Source of the DNA: Citrobacter youngae
Lineage (GTDB): Bacteria; Pseudomonadota; Gammaproteobacteria; Enterobacterales; Enterobacteriaceae
NCBI RefSeq assembly: GCF_003818115.1
Contig: NZ_RPOI01000024.1
Location: 1 to 64,000 of the forward strand
Length of the DNA stretch: 64,000 bases
Direction: 5' to 3'
The notes below the pieces were generated by a model that was given only the letters and a program-made list of their open reading frames with translations, searched no databases and was not told the DNA's origin. This document shows, in pieces, positions 40,661-53,838 of this stretch. The stretch's first letter is position 1, and every line of letters begins with the position of its first letter. Position numbers and translations under genes: made by a program.

Positions 40661-42379
40661 TCACTCATTGTAATAAGTCATCGGCAGTCGTTTGCCATTA
40701 ATGGTGATATCCCGCCAGACTCTTGAAGCCGAATCCAGTTGATGATTCGCCAGCGCCTGCAGCAGTTGATCCTTATTGAATCCCTCCGGTAGCCGGGCTG
40801 TCGCGATCAACACCCATTTGTTTTCCTTAACGCCAAAGACCAGGCTCTCCCCATCGCCAAAAGCATACAATACTTGCTCGGGCTGCCCATCCGCGTTGAG
40901 ATCCTGATCCACCAACACACACGCATCCTGCTCAATACAGGAGGCGATCCGGTAGCGCTGCCCCTTTAAAAACGACCAAAACGCGTCATCGGGCTTCTTG
41001 CTTCCCGGTGCAATCATCACCTTCGGCGCTAACTGCGTTGCCGTCAGCTCATTTACCGGATCGCGATGCCCCCGCAGGATGGCATTTAAATCACGCCTGC
41101 GCTTGCTGTCTTTGTTGAATACATCGTCTTTTTGCAATGCTTCCAGTGCGGCGCGACCGGGTTTTCCGCTGTGATCCAGCATATACAGACTGACCTGGTC
41201 AGCCGTAATTTTCCCGCTGTAGTAGCGCCCCATATGGCTGTTGACGCTAATACGCCAGACATCAATGACCGGCGACGTCAGCAGAATCAACAGGCCCAAT
41301 GTCAGGAGCGAAACGCCAAGAATGACCTTTCCCTGAATATCGAGCGGGTTGCCTCCAGCGCGCAAAATACTGACCAGATAGCCGAGGGACCACACCAGTA
41401 ATACAAAGACCACCAATGCGCCATACAAACGCTCAGGCGTCCAGCCATACTGATGAATTCTCAGCCACATGGCCCAACCGGCAATCAGCATATAGAGAGG
41501 AGCAACAACCAGTGAAGCGTTAATCAAGTAACGTAATGCGCCAGGATAAGGTAACGCCTCTTTGTGCGGCTCGCGCACAATGGCCATCAGCAACAGGAAG
41601 ATCAGCGTCAACGTGGACATCAGGCCAGCCGCTGACACGCGCTGTGAGATAGCGTCCAGTCCGCTAAAAGGCAGGGTCAGCATAAACATCAGCGCTAACA
41701 GTGCAACCAGCGGGAGTAAACCTGTGGCAAGGAACGTCAGCAACTTTTGCACCGCAGCAACCAGACGCGACTGCGTACGTGCCAGCACTACTGCCAGTGC
41801 GGTGATCAGACCTAAAGCCAAATAAACAAACCAGTCAGTCTCAAAGAAAAGCGTGTTGAAGAAGGTGATTCCGACCAGTTGAAACATTTCACTCCACAGC
41901 AGGAGCACCAGCCAGAACAGGCCGTTGGCCACAAAAGCGATCAGCAGCGTCAGCGAGTTAAGCCACAGGCAGGTATAAAACTGCGGATAGCGAGCCTGTT
42001 CACGACGGGCATGAAGTTGATATTGAATCCACGGCAAAGCCAGCATCGCCATCAACAGTAAGCGCCAGCCGTAGGCAAAAAAAATGTCATCCTGCCGCCA
42101 TCTGTCACTGTCTGCCACACTCCATTTCAGCCACACACTCATCGCCAGCACAACCACACAGATCAACGCCATCCAGCACCATAGAGCACGTTGCTTAAAT
42201 GAGACGACAGTCAGCAAAAGCGCAGAGGAGAGCGCAATCGTTACGGGCATCCCGTAGAACAGCCAGTCACTGTTCTGCGGCGCAAGATACGCCATCAGCA
42301 GGTAGCACACACACCCTTGTAGCAGTCCGATAAAGATCATGCCCCAGCGGGTCGTTGGTGAAAGCTCAACACTGTCCAT
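40661..42379 (-). CDS. yhgE: Predicted inner-membrane protein YhgE (DUF4153)
   Basis: A 572-residue polytopic membrane protein with about 11 hydrophobic segments in the first 370 residues, followed by a soluble C-terminal domain with a HSGKPGRAALEALQKDD region. I recall the family as DUF4153 and that overexpression in E. coli affects periplasmic folding reporters, but no function is established. It is transcribed leftward, divergent from pckA with a 378-base gap, and convergent with hslO. Composition and length agree with the family. Confidence 0.88.
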   Translation of the reverse strand: MDSVELSPTTRWGMIFIGLLQGCVCYLLMAYLAPQNSDWLFYGMPVTIALSSALLLTVVSFKQRALWCWMALICVVVLAMSVWLKWSVADSDRWRQDDIFFAYGWRLLLMAMLALPWIQYQLHARREQARYPQFYTCLWLNSLTLLIAFVANGLFWLVLLLWSEMFQLVGITFFNTLFFETDWFVYLALGLITALAVVLARTQSRLVAAVQKLLTFLATGLLPLVALLALMFMLTLPFSGLDAISQRVSAAGLMSTLTLIFLLLMAIVREPHKEALPYPGALRYLINASLVVAPLYMLIAGWAMWLRIHQYGWTPERLYGALVVFVLLVWSLGYLVSILRAGGNPLDIQGKVILGVSLLTLGLLILLTSPVIDVWRISVNSHMGRYYSGKITADQVSLYMLDHSGKPGRAALEALQKDDVFNKDSKRRRDLNAILRGHRDPVNELTATQLAPKVMIAPGSKKPDDAFWSFLKGQRYRIASCIEQDACVLVDQDLNADGQPEQVLYAFGDGESLVFGVKENKWVLIATARLPEGFNKDQLLQALANHQLDSASRVWRDITINGKRLPMTYYNE

Positions 42380-42757
42380 GTCGTTTTCCAGAAAGAAGAG
42401 AAAATCTAATTATCGCATCAACTTCACAAATATGAGTATTTGTCGGTCCATTTCGGAGCCCAGCTGCGCGAGGTGAATCGATATTGTTTATGTTTGAGTT
42501 ACGTTTTTTTCTTACATGAATGCGATTACACTCACAAGATTCCCGCCAAAAACACTCTCTATTAACGTTTTAAGAACATTTTCCACAACAAAAAAGGGTT
42601 TCCTGCCATAATATCCGCCTCTTTGTGACAGGAGTCGCAGCGTATTCGGTTATTCGTGGAATCACCGGATGCGTAAATCTATGAGCCTTGTCGCGGTTAG
42701 CAATCCCTAAAAAACCTTACTATTCCAGGTAATACATATTGGCTAAGGAGCAGTGAA
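42380..42757. promoter_or_regulatory. yhgE-pckA divergent control region
   Basis: About 378 bases without a gene. A CRP-type palindrome TGCGATTACACTCACA lies at 42521-42536, one mismatch from TGTGA-N6-TCACA. The remaining sequence contains the leader before the pckA ribosome-binding site AAGGAG at about 42744. This fits carbon-regulated transcription of pckA, even though the gene is now interrupted. Confidence 0.65.
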
Positions 42758-44380
42758 ATGCGTGTGAACAACAGTTTAACCCCGCAAGATCTCAAGGCTT
42801 ATGGTATCAATGACGTTCAGGATATCGTTTACAATCCAGACTACGACACGCTTTATCAGGAAGAACTTGATCCAAACCTGGAAGGTTATGAGCGTGGCGT
42901 GTTAACGAATCTGGGCGCCGTTGCAGTTGATACCGGTATCTTTACCGGACGTTCGCCAAAGGATAAGTACATTGTCCGTGACGACACCACACGAGATACA
43001 CTCTGGTGATCCGACAAAGGTAAAGGTAAGAACGACAACAAACCGCTTTCCCAGGAAACCTGGCAGCATTTGAAAGGGTTAGTCACCCATCAACTCTCCG
43101 GCAAACGTCTGTTTATCATTGATGCTTTCTGCGGTGCTAATGCGGATACCCGTCTTTCCGTGCGCTTCATTACCGAAGTCGCCTGGCAGGCACATTTTGT
43201 CAAAAATATGTTCATCCGCCCGAGCGACGAAGAACTGGTTGATTTCAAACCTGATTTCATCGTGATGAACGGTGCAAAATGCACTAACCCGCAGTGGAAA
43301 GAACAAGGTCTGAACTCCGAAAACTTCGTGGCGTTTAACCTGACTGAACGCATTCAGTTAATTGGCGGCACCTGGTACGGCGGCGAGATGAAGAAAGGTA
43401 TGTTCTCCGTCATGAACTACCTGCTGCCGCTGAAAGGTATTGCATCCATGCACTGCTCGGCAAACGTCGGTGAAAAAGGGGATGTGGCGGTCTTCTTTGG
43501 CCTGTCCGGTACCGGTAAAACCACGCTGTCCACCGACCCGAAACGCCGCCTGATTGGCGATGACGAACACGGCTGGGATGACGACGGCGTATTTAACTTC
43601 GAAGGCGGTTGCTACGCGAAGACCATCAAACTGTCTAAAGATGCTGAGCCGGAAATCTACAACGCAATCCGCCGTGATGCCCTGCTGGAAAACGTCACCG
43701 TGCGCGAAGATGGTTCTATCGACTTCGATGATGGTTCCAAAACCGAGAACACCCGCGTGTCCTACCCGATTTATCACATCGACAATATCGTTAAGCCGGT
43801 GTCAAAAGCGGGTCATGCAACCAAAGTCATCTTCCTGACCGCCGACGCATTTGGCGTACTGCCACCGGTTTCTCGCCTGACGGCGGACCAAACCCAGTAC
43901 CACTTCCTGTCTGGCTTTACCGCCAAACTGGCTGGCACCGAGCGTGGCGTCACTGAGCCTACGCCAACCTTCTCTGCCTGTTTCGGCGCGGCATTCCTGT
44001 CGCTGCACCCAACGCAGTACGCAGAAGTACTGGTGAAACGCATGCAGGCGGCTGGTGCACAGGCTTATCTGGTGAATACCGGCTGGAACGGCACCGGCAA
44101 GCGTATCTCAATCAAAGATACCCGTGCGATTATCGACGCCATCCTGAACGGGTCTCTGGATAACGCGGAAACGTTCCGTCTGCCGATGTTTGACCTGGCA
44201 ATCCCAACCGAGCTGCCGGGTGTGGATACGCGTATTCTCGATCCGCGTAATACCTACGCATCCCCGGAGCAGTGGCAAGAAAAAGCCAACGCACTGGCGA
44301 AACTGTTTATCGAGAACTTCGAGAAGTACACCGACACCCCTGCGGGCGAAGCGCTGGTTAGCGCCGGACCGAAGCTGTAA
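42758..44380 (+). pseudogene. pckA: PEP carboxykinase (ATP), interrupted by an in-frame TGA at codon 84
   Basis: PckA turns oxaloacetate into phosphoenolpyruvate with ATP, the first step of gluconeogenesis. The full 541-codon frame is present and collinear with the 540-residue E. coli protein, but codon 84 (43007-43009), a conserved second tryptophan in RDTLWW, is TGA instead of TGG. Downstream, all motifs are intact, including the kinase loop GLSGTGKTT at about 43496-43522. The two pieces are an 83-residue N-terminal peptide, which includes the substrate-binding R65 in [10 protein letters not shown], and a 436-residue frame restarting at 43070. A restart product would lack R65. A one-base nonsense mutation, an assembly error, or low UGA read-through as tryptophan are the alternatives. 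Confidence 0.9.
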
Positions 44381-44386
44381 CGAAAA

Positions 44387-44420
44387 GTGCCGGATGGCGG
44401 CTTCGCCTTATCCGGCCTAC
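44387..44420. repeat. REP palindrome after pckA
   Basis: GTGCCGGATGGCGGCTTCG... ending CTTATCCGGCCTAC, a single REP unit seven bases past the pckA stop. Confidence 0.8.
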
Positions 44421-44461
44421 TGCAACTGATAAGCGCAGCAATATCAGTCGGTTAGCGAAAT

Positions 44462-44491
44462 AAAAAGGGAGGCATTTAGCCTCCCTTTTTT

Positions 44492-44492
<1 letters not shown>
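44462..44492. terminator. Bidirectional terminator between pckA and envZ
   Basis: AAAAAGGGAGGC-attta-GCCTCCCTTTTTT is a near-perfect palindrome placed where rightward pckA and leftward ompR-envZ transcripts converge. Confidence 0.88.
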
Positions 44493-46560
<2,068 letters not shown>

Positions 46561-46785
46561 TGTTATTACTCCCAAAGGTTCGCAACAATTAAGTGTATAT
46601 TCTTAAGAAAGCTAGCGTGAGTCACCAGCGAATTCTGGTATGAATTCCAGGCTAAATTGTTACAAAGCATATTAAACAGCAGCTTAAGTATACAATGTTT
46701 CTCGCAATACATTATTTATTCTGTTGATATGCTCATGTAATACTAATTGTGCGCATCATCACAGAGTCGAAGGCAAAACAATAAG

Positions 46786-47259
46786 ATGAAAACGCCCCTG
46801 ATAACCCGTGAAGGGTATGAAAAACTCAAACAAGAGCTGAATTATCTCTGGCGTGAAGAGCGCCCGGAAGTCACCAAAAAGGTTACCTGGGCCGCAAGTC
46901 TGGGTGACCGCAGCGAAAATGCTGACTACCAGTATAATAAAAAGCGCCTGCGTGAGATCGACCGCCGCGTCCGATATTTGACCAAGTGTATGGAGAATCT
47001 GAAAATCGTCGATTACTCCCCACAGCAGGAAGGCAAAGTCTTCTTTGGCGCATGGGTTGAGATTGAAAATGACGATGGAGACATCCGCAAATTCCGTATT
47101 GTTGGCTACGATGAGATCTTCGGCCGTAAAGATTACATCTCTATCGATTCGCCGATGGCGCGGGCGCTGCTGAAAAAAGAGGTCGGCGATCTCGCGGTGG
47201 TGAACACCCCTGGCGGGGAAGCCAGCTGGTACGTGAATGAGATTGAATACGTTAAGTGA
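46786..47259 (+). CDS. greB: Transcription elongation factor GreB
   Basis: Stimulates cleavage of backtracked RNA in the RNA polymerase secondary channel. The 157 residues form an N-terminal coiled coil (about 1-75) whose tip carries the acidic pair in SLGDRSENADYQ, and a C-terminal FKBP-like domain (DIRKFRIVGYDE...SIDSPMARALL). The ATG at 46786 (MKTPLITREGY) is the family start. An ATG 13 codons earlier is in frame but lies in the AT-rich promoter region. It is divergent from ompR and followed by tex after 98 bases. Confidence 0.96.
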   Translation: MKTPLITREGYEKLKQELNYLWREERPEVTKKVTWAASLGDRSENADYQYNKKRLREIDRRVRYLTKCMENLKIVDYSPQQEGKVFFGAWVEIENDDGDIRKFRIVGYDEIFGRKDYISIDSPMARALLKKEVGDLAVVNTPGGEASWYVNEIEYVK

Positions 47260-47357
47260 GACCGGAACAATCCGAAGCCCCCGTAGATGACTGGCATTTT
47301 TTCCAGTCAATCCGTATAACTATCCCCTGATTTTTTATCCTATAGACGAAGCTATCC

Positions 47358-49691
47358 ATGATGAATGATTCTTTCTGCCGCATTATCGCAGGTGAAATTC
47401 AGGCTCGTGCTGAACAGGTAGAAGCTGCCGTTCGCTTGCTTGACGAAGGGAACACCGTGCCGTTTATCGCACGTTATCGTAAGGAAATCACCGGCGGTCT
47501 GGACGATACGCAACTGCGTAATCTGGAAACCCGTCTGGGATATCTGCGTGAACTGGAAGACCGCCGTCAGGCAATCCTGAAATCTATCGGCGAGCAAGGC
47601 AAACTGACCGACGACCTGGCGAAAGCGATCAACGGCACGTTAAGTAAGACCGAACTCGAAGATCTCTATCTGCCGTACAAACCTAAGCGCCGTACCCGTG
47701 GGCAGATCGCCATTGAAGCAGGCCTTGAGCCGCTGGCAGACCTGCTGTGGAACGAGCCGTCTCACGACCCGGAAACGGAAGCCGCTAAATACCTCAACGC
47801 CGACAACGGCGTGGCGGATACCAAAGCCGCACTCGACGGCGCACGCTACATTCTGATGGAACGCTTCGCAGAAGACGCCGCCCTGCTGGCGAAAGTGCGT
47901 GATTACCTGTGGAAAAACGCCCACCTGGTCTCCACCGTGGTAAGCGGTAAAGAAGAGGAAGGCGCGAAGTTCCGCGACTACTTCGATCACCACGAACCGA
48001 TCTCTACCGTGCCGTCTCACCGTGCGCTGGCCATGTTCCGTGGCCGTAACGAAGGCGTGCTTCAGCTTTCTCTGAATGCCGATCCGCAATTCGATGAGCC
48101 GCCAAAAGAGAGCCACGGCGAACAGATTATCCAGAACCACCTGGGACTGCGCCTGAACAACGCCCCTGCCGACAGTTGGCGTAAAGGCGTGGTCAGCTGG
48201 ACATGGCGAATTAAGGTGCTGATGCACCTCGAAACCGAGCTGATGGGCACCGTGCGTGAACGTGCCGAAGATGAAGCGATTAACGTCTTCGCCCGTAACC
48301 TGCACGATCTGCTGATGGCCGCGCCTGCGGGGCTGCGCGCCACTATGGGCCTCGATCCCGGTCTGCGTACCGGCGTGAAGGTGGCGGTTGTTGACGGCAC
48401 CGGCAAGCTGGTCGCGACCGACACCATTTATCCACACACCGGTCAGGCCGCCAAAGCCGCCGTTGCTGTAGCGGCGCTGTGTGAAAAATACAACGTTGAA
48501 CTGGTGGCGATTGGTAATGGTACGGCGTCGCGTGAAACCGAACGTTTCTTCCTCGACGTGCAGAAACAGTTCCCGAAAGTCACCGCGCAGAAAGTGATCG
48601 TCAGCGAAGCCGGGGCATCGGTTTACTCTGCTTCCGAGCTGGCGGCGCAGGAATTCCCGGATCTCGACGTTTCATTGCGTGGCGCGGTGTCTATCGCCCG
48701 TCGTCTGCAGGACCCGCTGGCTGAGCTGGTGAAAATCGATCCGAAATCGATCGGCGTGGGCCAGTATCAGCACGACGTTAGCCAGACGCAGTTGGCGCGT
48801 AAGCTGGATGCGGTGGTGGAAGACTGCGTAAACGCCGTCGGCGTCGATCTCAATACCGCCTCCGTTCCGCTGTTGACCCGCGTGGCCGGCCTGACGCGCA
48901 TGATGGCGCAAAACATCGTCGCCTGGCGCGATGAGAACGGTCAGTTCCAGAACCGTCAGCAACTGCTGAAAGTCAGCCGTCTGGGGCCAAAAGCCTTTGA
49001 ACAGTGCGCGGGCTTCCTGCGCATCAACCATGGCGATAACCCACTGGATGCCTCCACCGTTCACCCGGAAGCCTACCCGATCGTGGAACGCATTCTGGCC
49101 GCCACCGAGCAATCGCTGCGTGACCTGATGGGCAACAGCGACGAACTGCGCAATCTGAAAGCTGCCGATTTCACCGATGAACGTTTCGGGGTACCGACCG
49201 TCACCGACATCATCAAAGAGCTGGAAAAACCGGGCCGCGACCCGCGTCCTGAATTTAAAACCGCACAGTTTGCCGATGGTGTAGAAACCATGAACGACCT
49301 GCTGCCGGGGATGATTCTGGAAGGGGCGGTCACCAACGTCACCAACTTCGGCGCGTTTGTGGATATCGGCGTTCATCAGGATGGACTGGTGCATATATCT
49401 TCATTGTCGAATAAGTTCGTCGACGATCCACACACCGTGGTGAAAGCGGGCGACATCGTGAAGGTGAAAGTGCTGGAAGTTGACCTGCAACGCAAGCGTA
49501 TCGCGCTGACCATGCGCCTGGACGAGCAGCCGGGTGAAACCAATGCGCGTCGCGGCGGCGGGAATAACGATCGCACTCAGGGCAATCGCCCAGCGCCAAA
49601 AGCGGCGAAACCGCGTGGTCGTGACGCCCAGCCTGCGGGCAACAGCGCGATGATGGATGCGCTGGCGGCGGCAATGGGTAAAAAACGCTAA
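47358..49691 (+). CDS. tex: Transcription accessory protein Tex (YhgF)
   Basis: A conserved 777-residue nucleic-acid-binding protein related to eukaryotic Spt6, with effects on transcription and stress tolerance. In order: an N-terminal helical Tex domain, a YqgF/RuvX-like fold from about 328 ([14 protein letters not shown]), helix-hairpin-helix repeats near 505-560, and a C-terminal S1 RNA-binding domain at about 650-720 ([22 protein letters not shown]). A basic Gly/Arg-rich tail follows. MMND allows either of two adjacent ATG starts. The gene stands alone, between greB and the feo operon. Confidence 0.95.
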   Translation: MMNDSFCRIIAGEIQARAEQVEAAVRLLDEGNTVPFIARYRKEITGGLDDTQLRNLETRLGYLRELEDRRQAILKSIGEQGKLTDDLAKAINGTLSKTELEDLYLPYKPKRRTRGQIAIEAGLEPLADLLWNEPSHDPETEAAKYLNADNGVADTKAALDGARYILMERFAEDAALLAKVRDYLWKNAHLVSTVVSGKEEEGAKFRDYFDHHEPISTVPSHRALAMFRGRNEGVLQLSLNADPQFDEPPKESHGEQIIQNHLGLRLNNAPADSWRKGVVSWTWRIKVLMHLETELMGTVRERAEDEAINVFARNLHDLLMAAPAGLRATMGLDPGLRTGVKVAVVDGTGKLVATDTIYPHTGQAAKAAVAVAALCEKYNVELVAIGNGTASRETERFFLDVQKQFPKVTAQKVIVSEAGASVYSASELAAQEFPDLDVSLRGAVSIARRLQDPLAELVKIDPKSIGVGQYQHDVSQTQLARKLDAVVEDCVNAVGVDLNTASVPLLTRVAGLTRMMAQNIVAWRDENGQFQNRQQLLKVSRLGPKAFEQCAGFLRINHGDNPLDASTVHPEAYPIVERILAATEQSLRDLMGNSDELRNLKAADFTDERFGVPTVTDIIKELEKPGRDPRPEFKTAQFADGVETMNDLLPGMILEGAVTNVTNFGAFVDIGVHQDGLVHISSLSNKFVDDPHTVVKAGDIVKVKVLEVDLQRKRIALTMRLDEQPGETNARRGGGNNDRTQGNRPAPKAAKPRGRDAQPAGNSAMMDALAAAMGKKR

Positions 49692-50293
<602 letters not shown>

Positions 50294-50311
50294 TACAGTG
50301 AGTCTATAAAA

Positions 50312-52630
50312 ATGAAAAAACTAACCATTGGTTTAATTGGTAATCCTAATTCCGGCAAGACAACCTTATTCAACCAGCTCACCGGCGCGCGCCAGCGTGT
50401 AGGTAACTGGGCTGGCGTTACCGTTGAGCGTAAAGAAGGTCATTTCGCCACAACGGACCATCAGGTCACGCTGGTGGATTTACCTGGCACCTATTCACTG
50501 ACGACAATCTCATCCCAGACCTCTCTCGATGAGCAAATTGCCTGTCACTATATTTTGAGCGGCGACGCAGATCTGTTGATCAACGTGGTCGATGCGTCAA
50601 ACCTTGAACGCAACCTCTACCTGACGTTGCAACTGCTTGAGTTGGGCATCCCCTGCATCGTCGCGTTGAATATGCTGGATATCGCAGAAAAGCAGCAAAT
50701 CCGTATCGATATCGACGCCCTCTCAGCACGTCTTGGCTGCCCGGTGGTTCCGCTGGTTTCCACCCGCGCCCGCGGCATTGAAGCGCTGAAACTGGCGATC
50801 GACCGCTACAAAGAAAACGACACCGTCGAGCTGGTCCATTATGCCCAGCCGCTGTTGCAGGAAGCGGATTCCCTCGCCGACGCGATGGCCAAAGACATGC
50901 CACTGAAACAGCGCCGCTGGCTGGGTCTGCAGATGCTGGAAGGCGATATCTACAGCCGCGCTTACGCCGGTGATGCCGCGCAAAACCTCGATGCTTCCAT
51001 CGCACGCCTGAGCGAGACTATGGACGATCCGGCGCTGCACATCGCCGATGCGCGCTATCAGTGCATTGCCGCTATCTGCGATACCGTCAGCAATACTCTG
51101 ACGGCAGAGCCGAGCCGTTTCACCACCGCGGTAGATAAAATCGTCCTTAACCGCTTCCTCGGACTGCCGATTTTCCTGTTCGTGATGTACCTGATGTTCC
51201 TGCTTGCCATTAACATCGGCGGCGCGCTGCAACCGTTGTTTGACGTCGGCTCCGTAGCGCTCTTTATCCATGGTATTCAGTGGATTGGCTACACGCTGCA
51301 CTTCCCGGACTGGCTAACCATCTTCCTGGCCCAGGGCCTTGGCGGCGGGATTAACACCGTGCTGCCGCTGGTACCGCAAATCGGCATGATGTATCTGTTC
51401 CTCTCCTTCCTTGAAGACTCCGGCTACATGGCGCGCGCCGCGTTTGTGATGGACCGTCTGATGCAGGCGCTGGGACTGCCGGGCAAATCGTTCGTCCCGC
51501 TGATCGTCGGCTTTGGCTGTAACGTACCGTCCGTGATGGGCGCACGTACGCTGGACGCCCCGCGTGAGCGTCTGATGACCATCATGATGGCGCCGTTTAT
51601 GTCCTGCGGCGCACGTCTGGCGATTTTCGCCGTGTTTGCCGCGGCGTTCTTTGGTCAGAACGGTGCACTAGCGGTCTTCTCGCTGTACGTACTGGGTATC
51701 GTGATGGCGGTGTTGACCGGCCTGATGCTCAAACACACCATCATGCGTGGTGAAGCAACGCCGTTCGTGATGGAGCTGCCGGTATACCACGTGCCGCACA
51801 TCAAGAGTCTGATCATTCAGACCTGGCAGCGCCTGAAAGGCTTTGTTCTGCGTGCGGGTAAAGTCATCATCATCGTCAGCATTTTCCTCAGCGCGTTTAA
51901 CAGCTTCTCGCTGAGCGGAAAAATCGTCGACAACATCAACGACTCTGCGCTGGCCTCCGTTAGCCGTGTTATTACTCCAGTGTTTAAACCGATTGGCGTT
52001 CACGAAGATAACTGGCAGGCAACCGTAGGTTTGTTCACCGGCGCGATGGCGAAAGAAGTGGTAGTTGGTACACTGAACACGCTCTATACCGCAGAAAACA
52101 TTCAGGAAGAAGAGTTCAATCCGGCAGATTTCCACCTTGGCGACGAGCTGCTCGGTGCGGTGGATGAAACCTGGCAAAGCCTGAAAGACACCTTCAGCCT
52201 GAGCGTACTGGCCAACCCTATCGAAGCCAGCAAGGGCGACGGAGAAATGGCGACGGGCGCAATGGGCGTGATGGGTGAGAAATTTGGCAGCGCCGCCGCC
52301 GCGTACAGCTACCTGATCTTTGTTCTGCTGTATGTGCCGTGCATTTCAGTGATGGGCGCTATCGCACGTGAATCCAGCCGTGGCTGGATGGGCTTCTCGG
52401 TTTTGTGGGGGCTGAATATCGCTTATTCACTGTCAACGCTGTTTTATCAGGCGGTCAGCTACAAAGAACACCCGACCTACAGCCTGGTGTGCATTTTAGC
52501 GGTCATCCTGTTTAACATCGTGTTGCTGGGCCTGCTGCGTCGAGCACGTAGCCGTGTGGACCTCGCACTGCTGGCGACCAACAGAACGGCAAGTTCCTGC
52601 TGCTCCAGCACGACTGGCGATTGCCACTAA
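50312..52630 (+). CDS. feoB: Ferrous iron transporter FeoB
   Basis: Inner-membrane Fe(II) transporter of 772 residues. The cytoplasmic N-terminal G domain has GNPNSGKTT at 10-18 (G1), VDLPGTYSL (G3) and ALNMLDIA (G4), followed by the helical guanine dissociation-inhibitor-like region to about 270. The membrane part has two Gate motifs ([20 protein letters not shown]-type and [12 protein letters not shown]), each with a conserved cysteine. A short C-terminal Cys-rich tail ([11 protein letters not shown]) is present. It overlaps the upstream extension of feoC only nominally; feoC starts 11 bases after its stop. Confidence 0.98.
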   Translation: MKKLTIGLIGNPNSGKTTLFNQLTGARQRVGNWAGVTVERKEGHFATTDHQVTLVDLPGTYSLTTISSQTSLDEQIACHYILSGDADLLINVVDASNLERNLYLTLQLLELGIPCIVALNMLDIAEKQQIRIDIDALSARLGCPVVPLVSTRARGIEALKLAIDRYKENDTVELVHYAQPLLQEADSLADAMAKDMPLKQRRWLGLQMLEGDIYSRAYAGDAAQNLDASIARLSETMDDPALHIADARYQCIAAICDTVSNTLTAEPSRFTTAVDKIVLNRFLGLPIFLFVMYLMFLLAINIGGALQPLFDVGSVALFIHGIQWIGYTLHFPDWLTIFLAQGLGGGINTVLPLVPQIGMMYLFLSFLEDSGYMARAAFVMDRLMQALGLPGKSFVPLIVGFGCNVPSVMGARTLDAPRERLMTIMMAPFMSCGARLAIFAVFAAAFFGQNGALAVFSLYVLGIVMAVLTGLMLKHTIMRGEATPFVMELPVYHVPHIKSLIIQTWQRLKGFVLRAGKVIIIVSIFLSAFNSFSLSGKIVDNINDSALASVSRVITPVFKPIGVHEDNWQATVGLFTGAMAKEVVVGTLNTLYTAENIQEEEFNPADFHLGDELLGAVDETWQSLKDTFSLSVLANPIEASKGDGEMATGAMGVMGEKFGSAAAAYSYLIFVLLYVPCISVMGAIARESSRGWMGFSVLWGLNIAYSLSTLFYQAVSYKEHPTYSLVCILAVILFNIVLLGLLRRARSRVDLALLATNRTASSCCSSTTGDCH

Positions 52631-52641
52631 GGTTATCGACA

Positions 52642-52878
52642 ATGGCATCACTTATTCAGGTTCGTGATTTATTGGCTTTGCGGGGGCGCATGGAGGCGAC
52701 ACAAATTAGCCACACACTGCACACCCCGCAGCCGATGATTGACGCCATGCTGAATCAGTTAGAAAAGATGGGCAAAGCGGTGCGGATTCAGGAAGATGCC
52801 GATGGGTGTCTTTCCGGAAGCTGCAAAAGTTGCCCGGAAGGTAAAGCCTGCCTGCGCGAATGGTGGGCTTTACGCTAA
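52642..52878 (+). CDS. feoC: Iron-sulfur-cluster-dependent regulator FeoC
   Basis: A 78-residue winged-helix protein that binds FeoB and protects it from FtsH in relatives. The wing carries four cysteines in the stretch [15 protein letters not shown], fitting the [4Fe-4S]/[2Fe-2S]-binding pattern reported for enterobacterial FeoC. The ATG at 52642 ([15 protein letters not shown]) is chosen as the family start; a longer in-frame ATG lies inside feoB. It ends the feo operon, followed by a REP and a U-tailed hairpin. Confidence 0.94.
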   Translation: MASLIQVRDLLALRGRMEATQISHTLHTPQPMIDAMLNQLEKMGKAVRIQEDADGCLSGSCKSCPEGKACLREWWALR

Positions 52879-52890
52879 TCAGATGCTCTT

Positions 52891-52977
52891 TGCCGGATGG
52901 CGCTACGCTTATCCGGCCTACAAATGGTGCAAACGTCCAGGCCGGATAATTCGTTTATGCAGATATCCGGCTTTTTT
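52891..52977 (+). terminator. REP and intrinsic terminator after feoC
   Basis: A REP palindrome (TGCCGGATGGCGCTACG...) is followed by the hairpin GCCGGATA / TATCCGGC at 52941-52971 and a TTTTTT run at 52972-52977. This is a good intrinsic terminator for feoABC built from the second REP half. Confidence 0.8.
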
Positions 52978-53045
52978 GCGTAATGGATTCCACATAGATT
53001 TCATTATTTCAGCAAAAAAGATCTATCCTCCAGCCAGCTACCCGC

Positions 53046-53795
53046 GAAGGTGATGGTTACATTTACACCATTATTGAACATCAAAGCAGCGCCGATGCTC
53101 ACATGGCATTTCGGCTAATGCGTTATGCTATTGCGGTAATGCATCGTCATTTGGCTGCAGGCCACAAGAAACTCCCGCTGGTGATACCCATGCTTTTTTA
53201 TCATGGTTCAGCAAGCCCATACCCCTATTCACTTTGTTGGCTGGACGAGTTTGATGACCCGGAGTCCGCCAGACAACTTTATAGCACCGCGTTTCCACTG
53301 ATCGATATCACCGTTGTACCCGATGACGAGATTATGCAGCACCGCCGGATGGCGCTGCTGGAGCTCATCCAAAAACATATACGTAAACGCGATTTGATGG
53401 GGTTAGTAGAAAAACTCGCCATCCTGCTTGTTAAAGGACACGCTAATGACAACCAGTTGAAAGCCCTGTTTAATTACCTGATGCAGGCCGGGGACACCGC
53501 GCGTTTTAGCGAATTTATTCACCAGGTCGCCGAACGTTTACCTCAACACAAGGAAAAGTTGATGACTATTGCCGAAAGATTACGTCAGGAAGGGCACCTT
53601 AATGGTCTTCAGGAAGGTCACAGGAAAGGGTTACGAGAGGGATTACAAGAGGGGTTACGAGAGGGTTTGCAACAAGGCAAACGTGAGGAAGCTCTGCGCA
53701 TTGCAACAACCATGCAGGTTGATGGCATAGACCCGCTGACTATCTGCAGAATCACCGGCCTGACTGCTGAGGATCTGGCTACGTGCAGCCATTAA
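53046..53795 (+). pseudogene. yhgA: 5'-truncated RpnA/YhgA-family nuclease remnant
   Basis: The frame matches enterobacterial YhgA (Rpn family, PD-(D/E)xK recombination-promoting nuclease) from [15 protein letters not shown] to the C terminus, but the first 60-70 residues are missing. Recognisable homology begins near 53046 and the frame is closed by a stop at 52995. The only ATG, at 53103, lies after the EHQSS motif, which holds the Glu-x-Gln half of the nuclease site; the upstream aspartate region is absent. The C-terminal tail is a run of GLREGLQEG-type repeats encoded by 12-base tandem units. Any 230-residue product from 53103 would lack nuclease activity. An internal deletion at the 5' end is the simplest cause. 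Confidence 0.82.
53628..53675. repeat. Four tandem 12-base units inside yhgA
   Basis: GGGTTACGAGAG, GGATTACAAGAG, GGGTTACGAGAG and GGTTTGCAACAA lie head to tail and encode [12 protein letters not shown] and GLQQ. Copy-number change would keep the frame. Confidence 0.85.
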
Positions 53796-53838
53796 TCCCC
53801 AGCCCGGCAGCATGATTCTACCGGGCAAAACAGCGGAT

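Noticed and set aside
43007-43009. Selenocysteine codon in pckA
   Set aside because: PEP carboxykinase is not a known selenoprotein, the replaced residue is tryptophan, and no SECIS-like hairpin was recognised just after the TGA; a nonsense mutation is simpler.
53628-53675. Possible CRISPR-like repeats
   Set aside because: The repeats are contiguous 12-mers without spacers inside a coding frame; they are a protein-level tandem repeat, not a CRISPR array.
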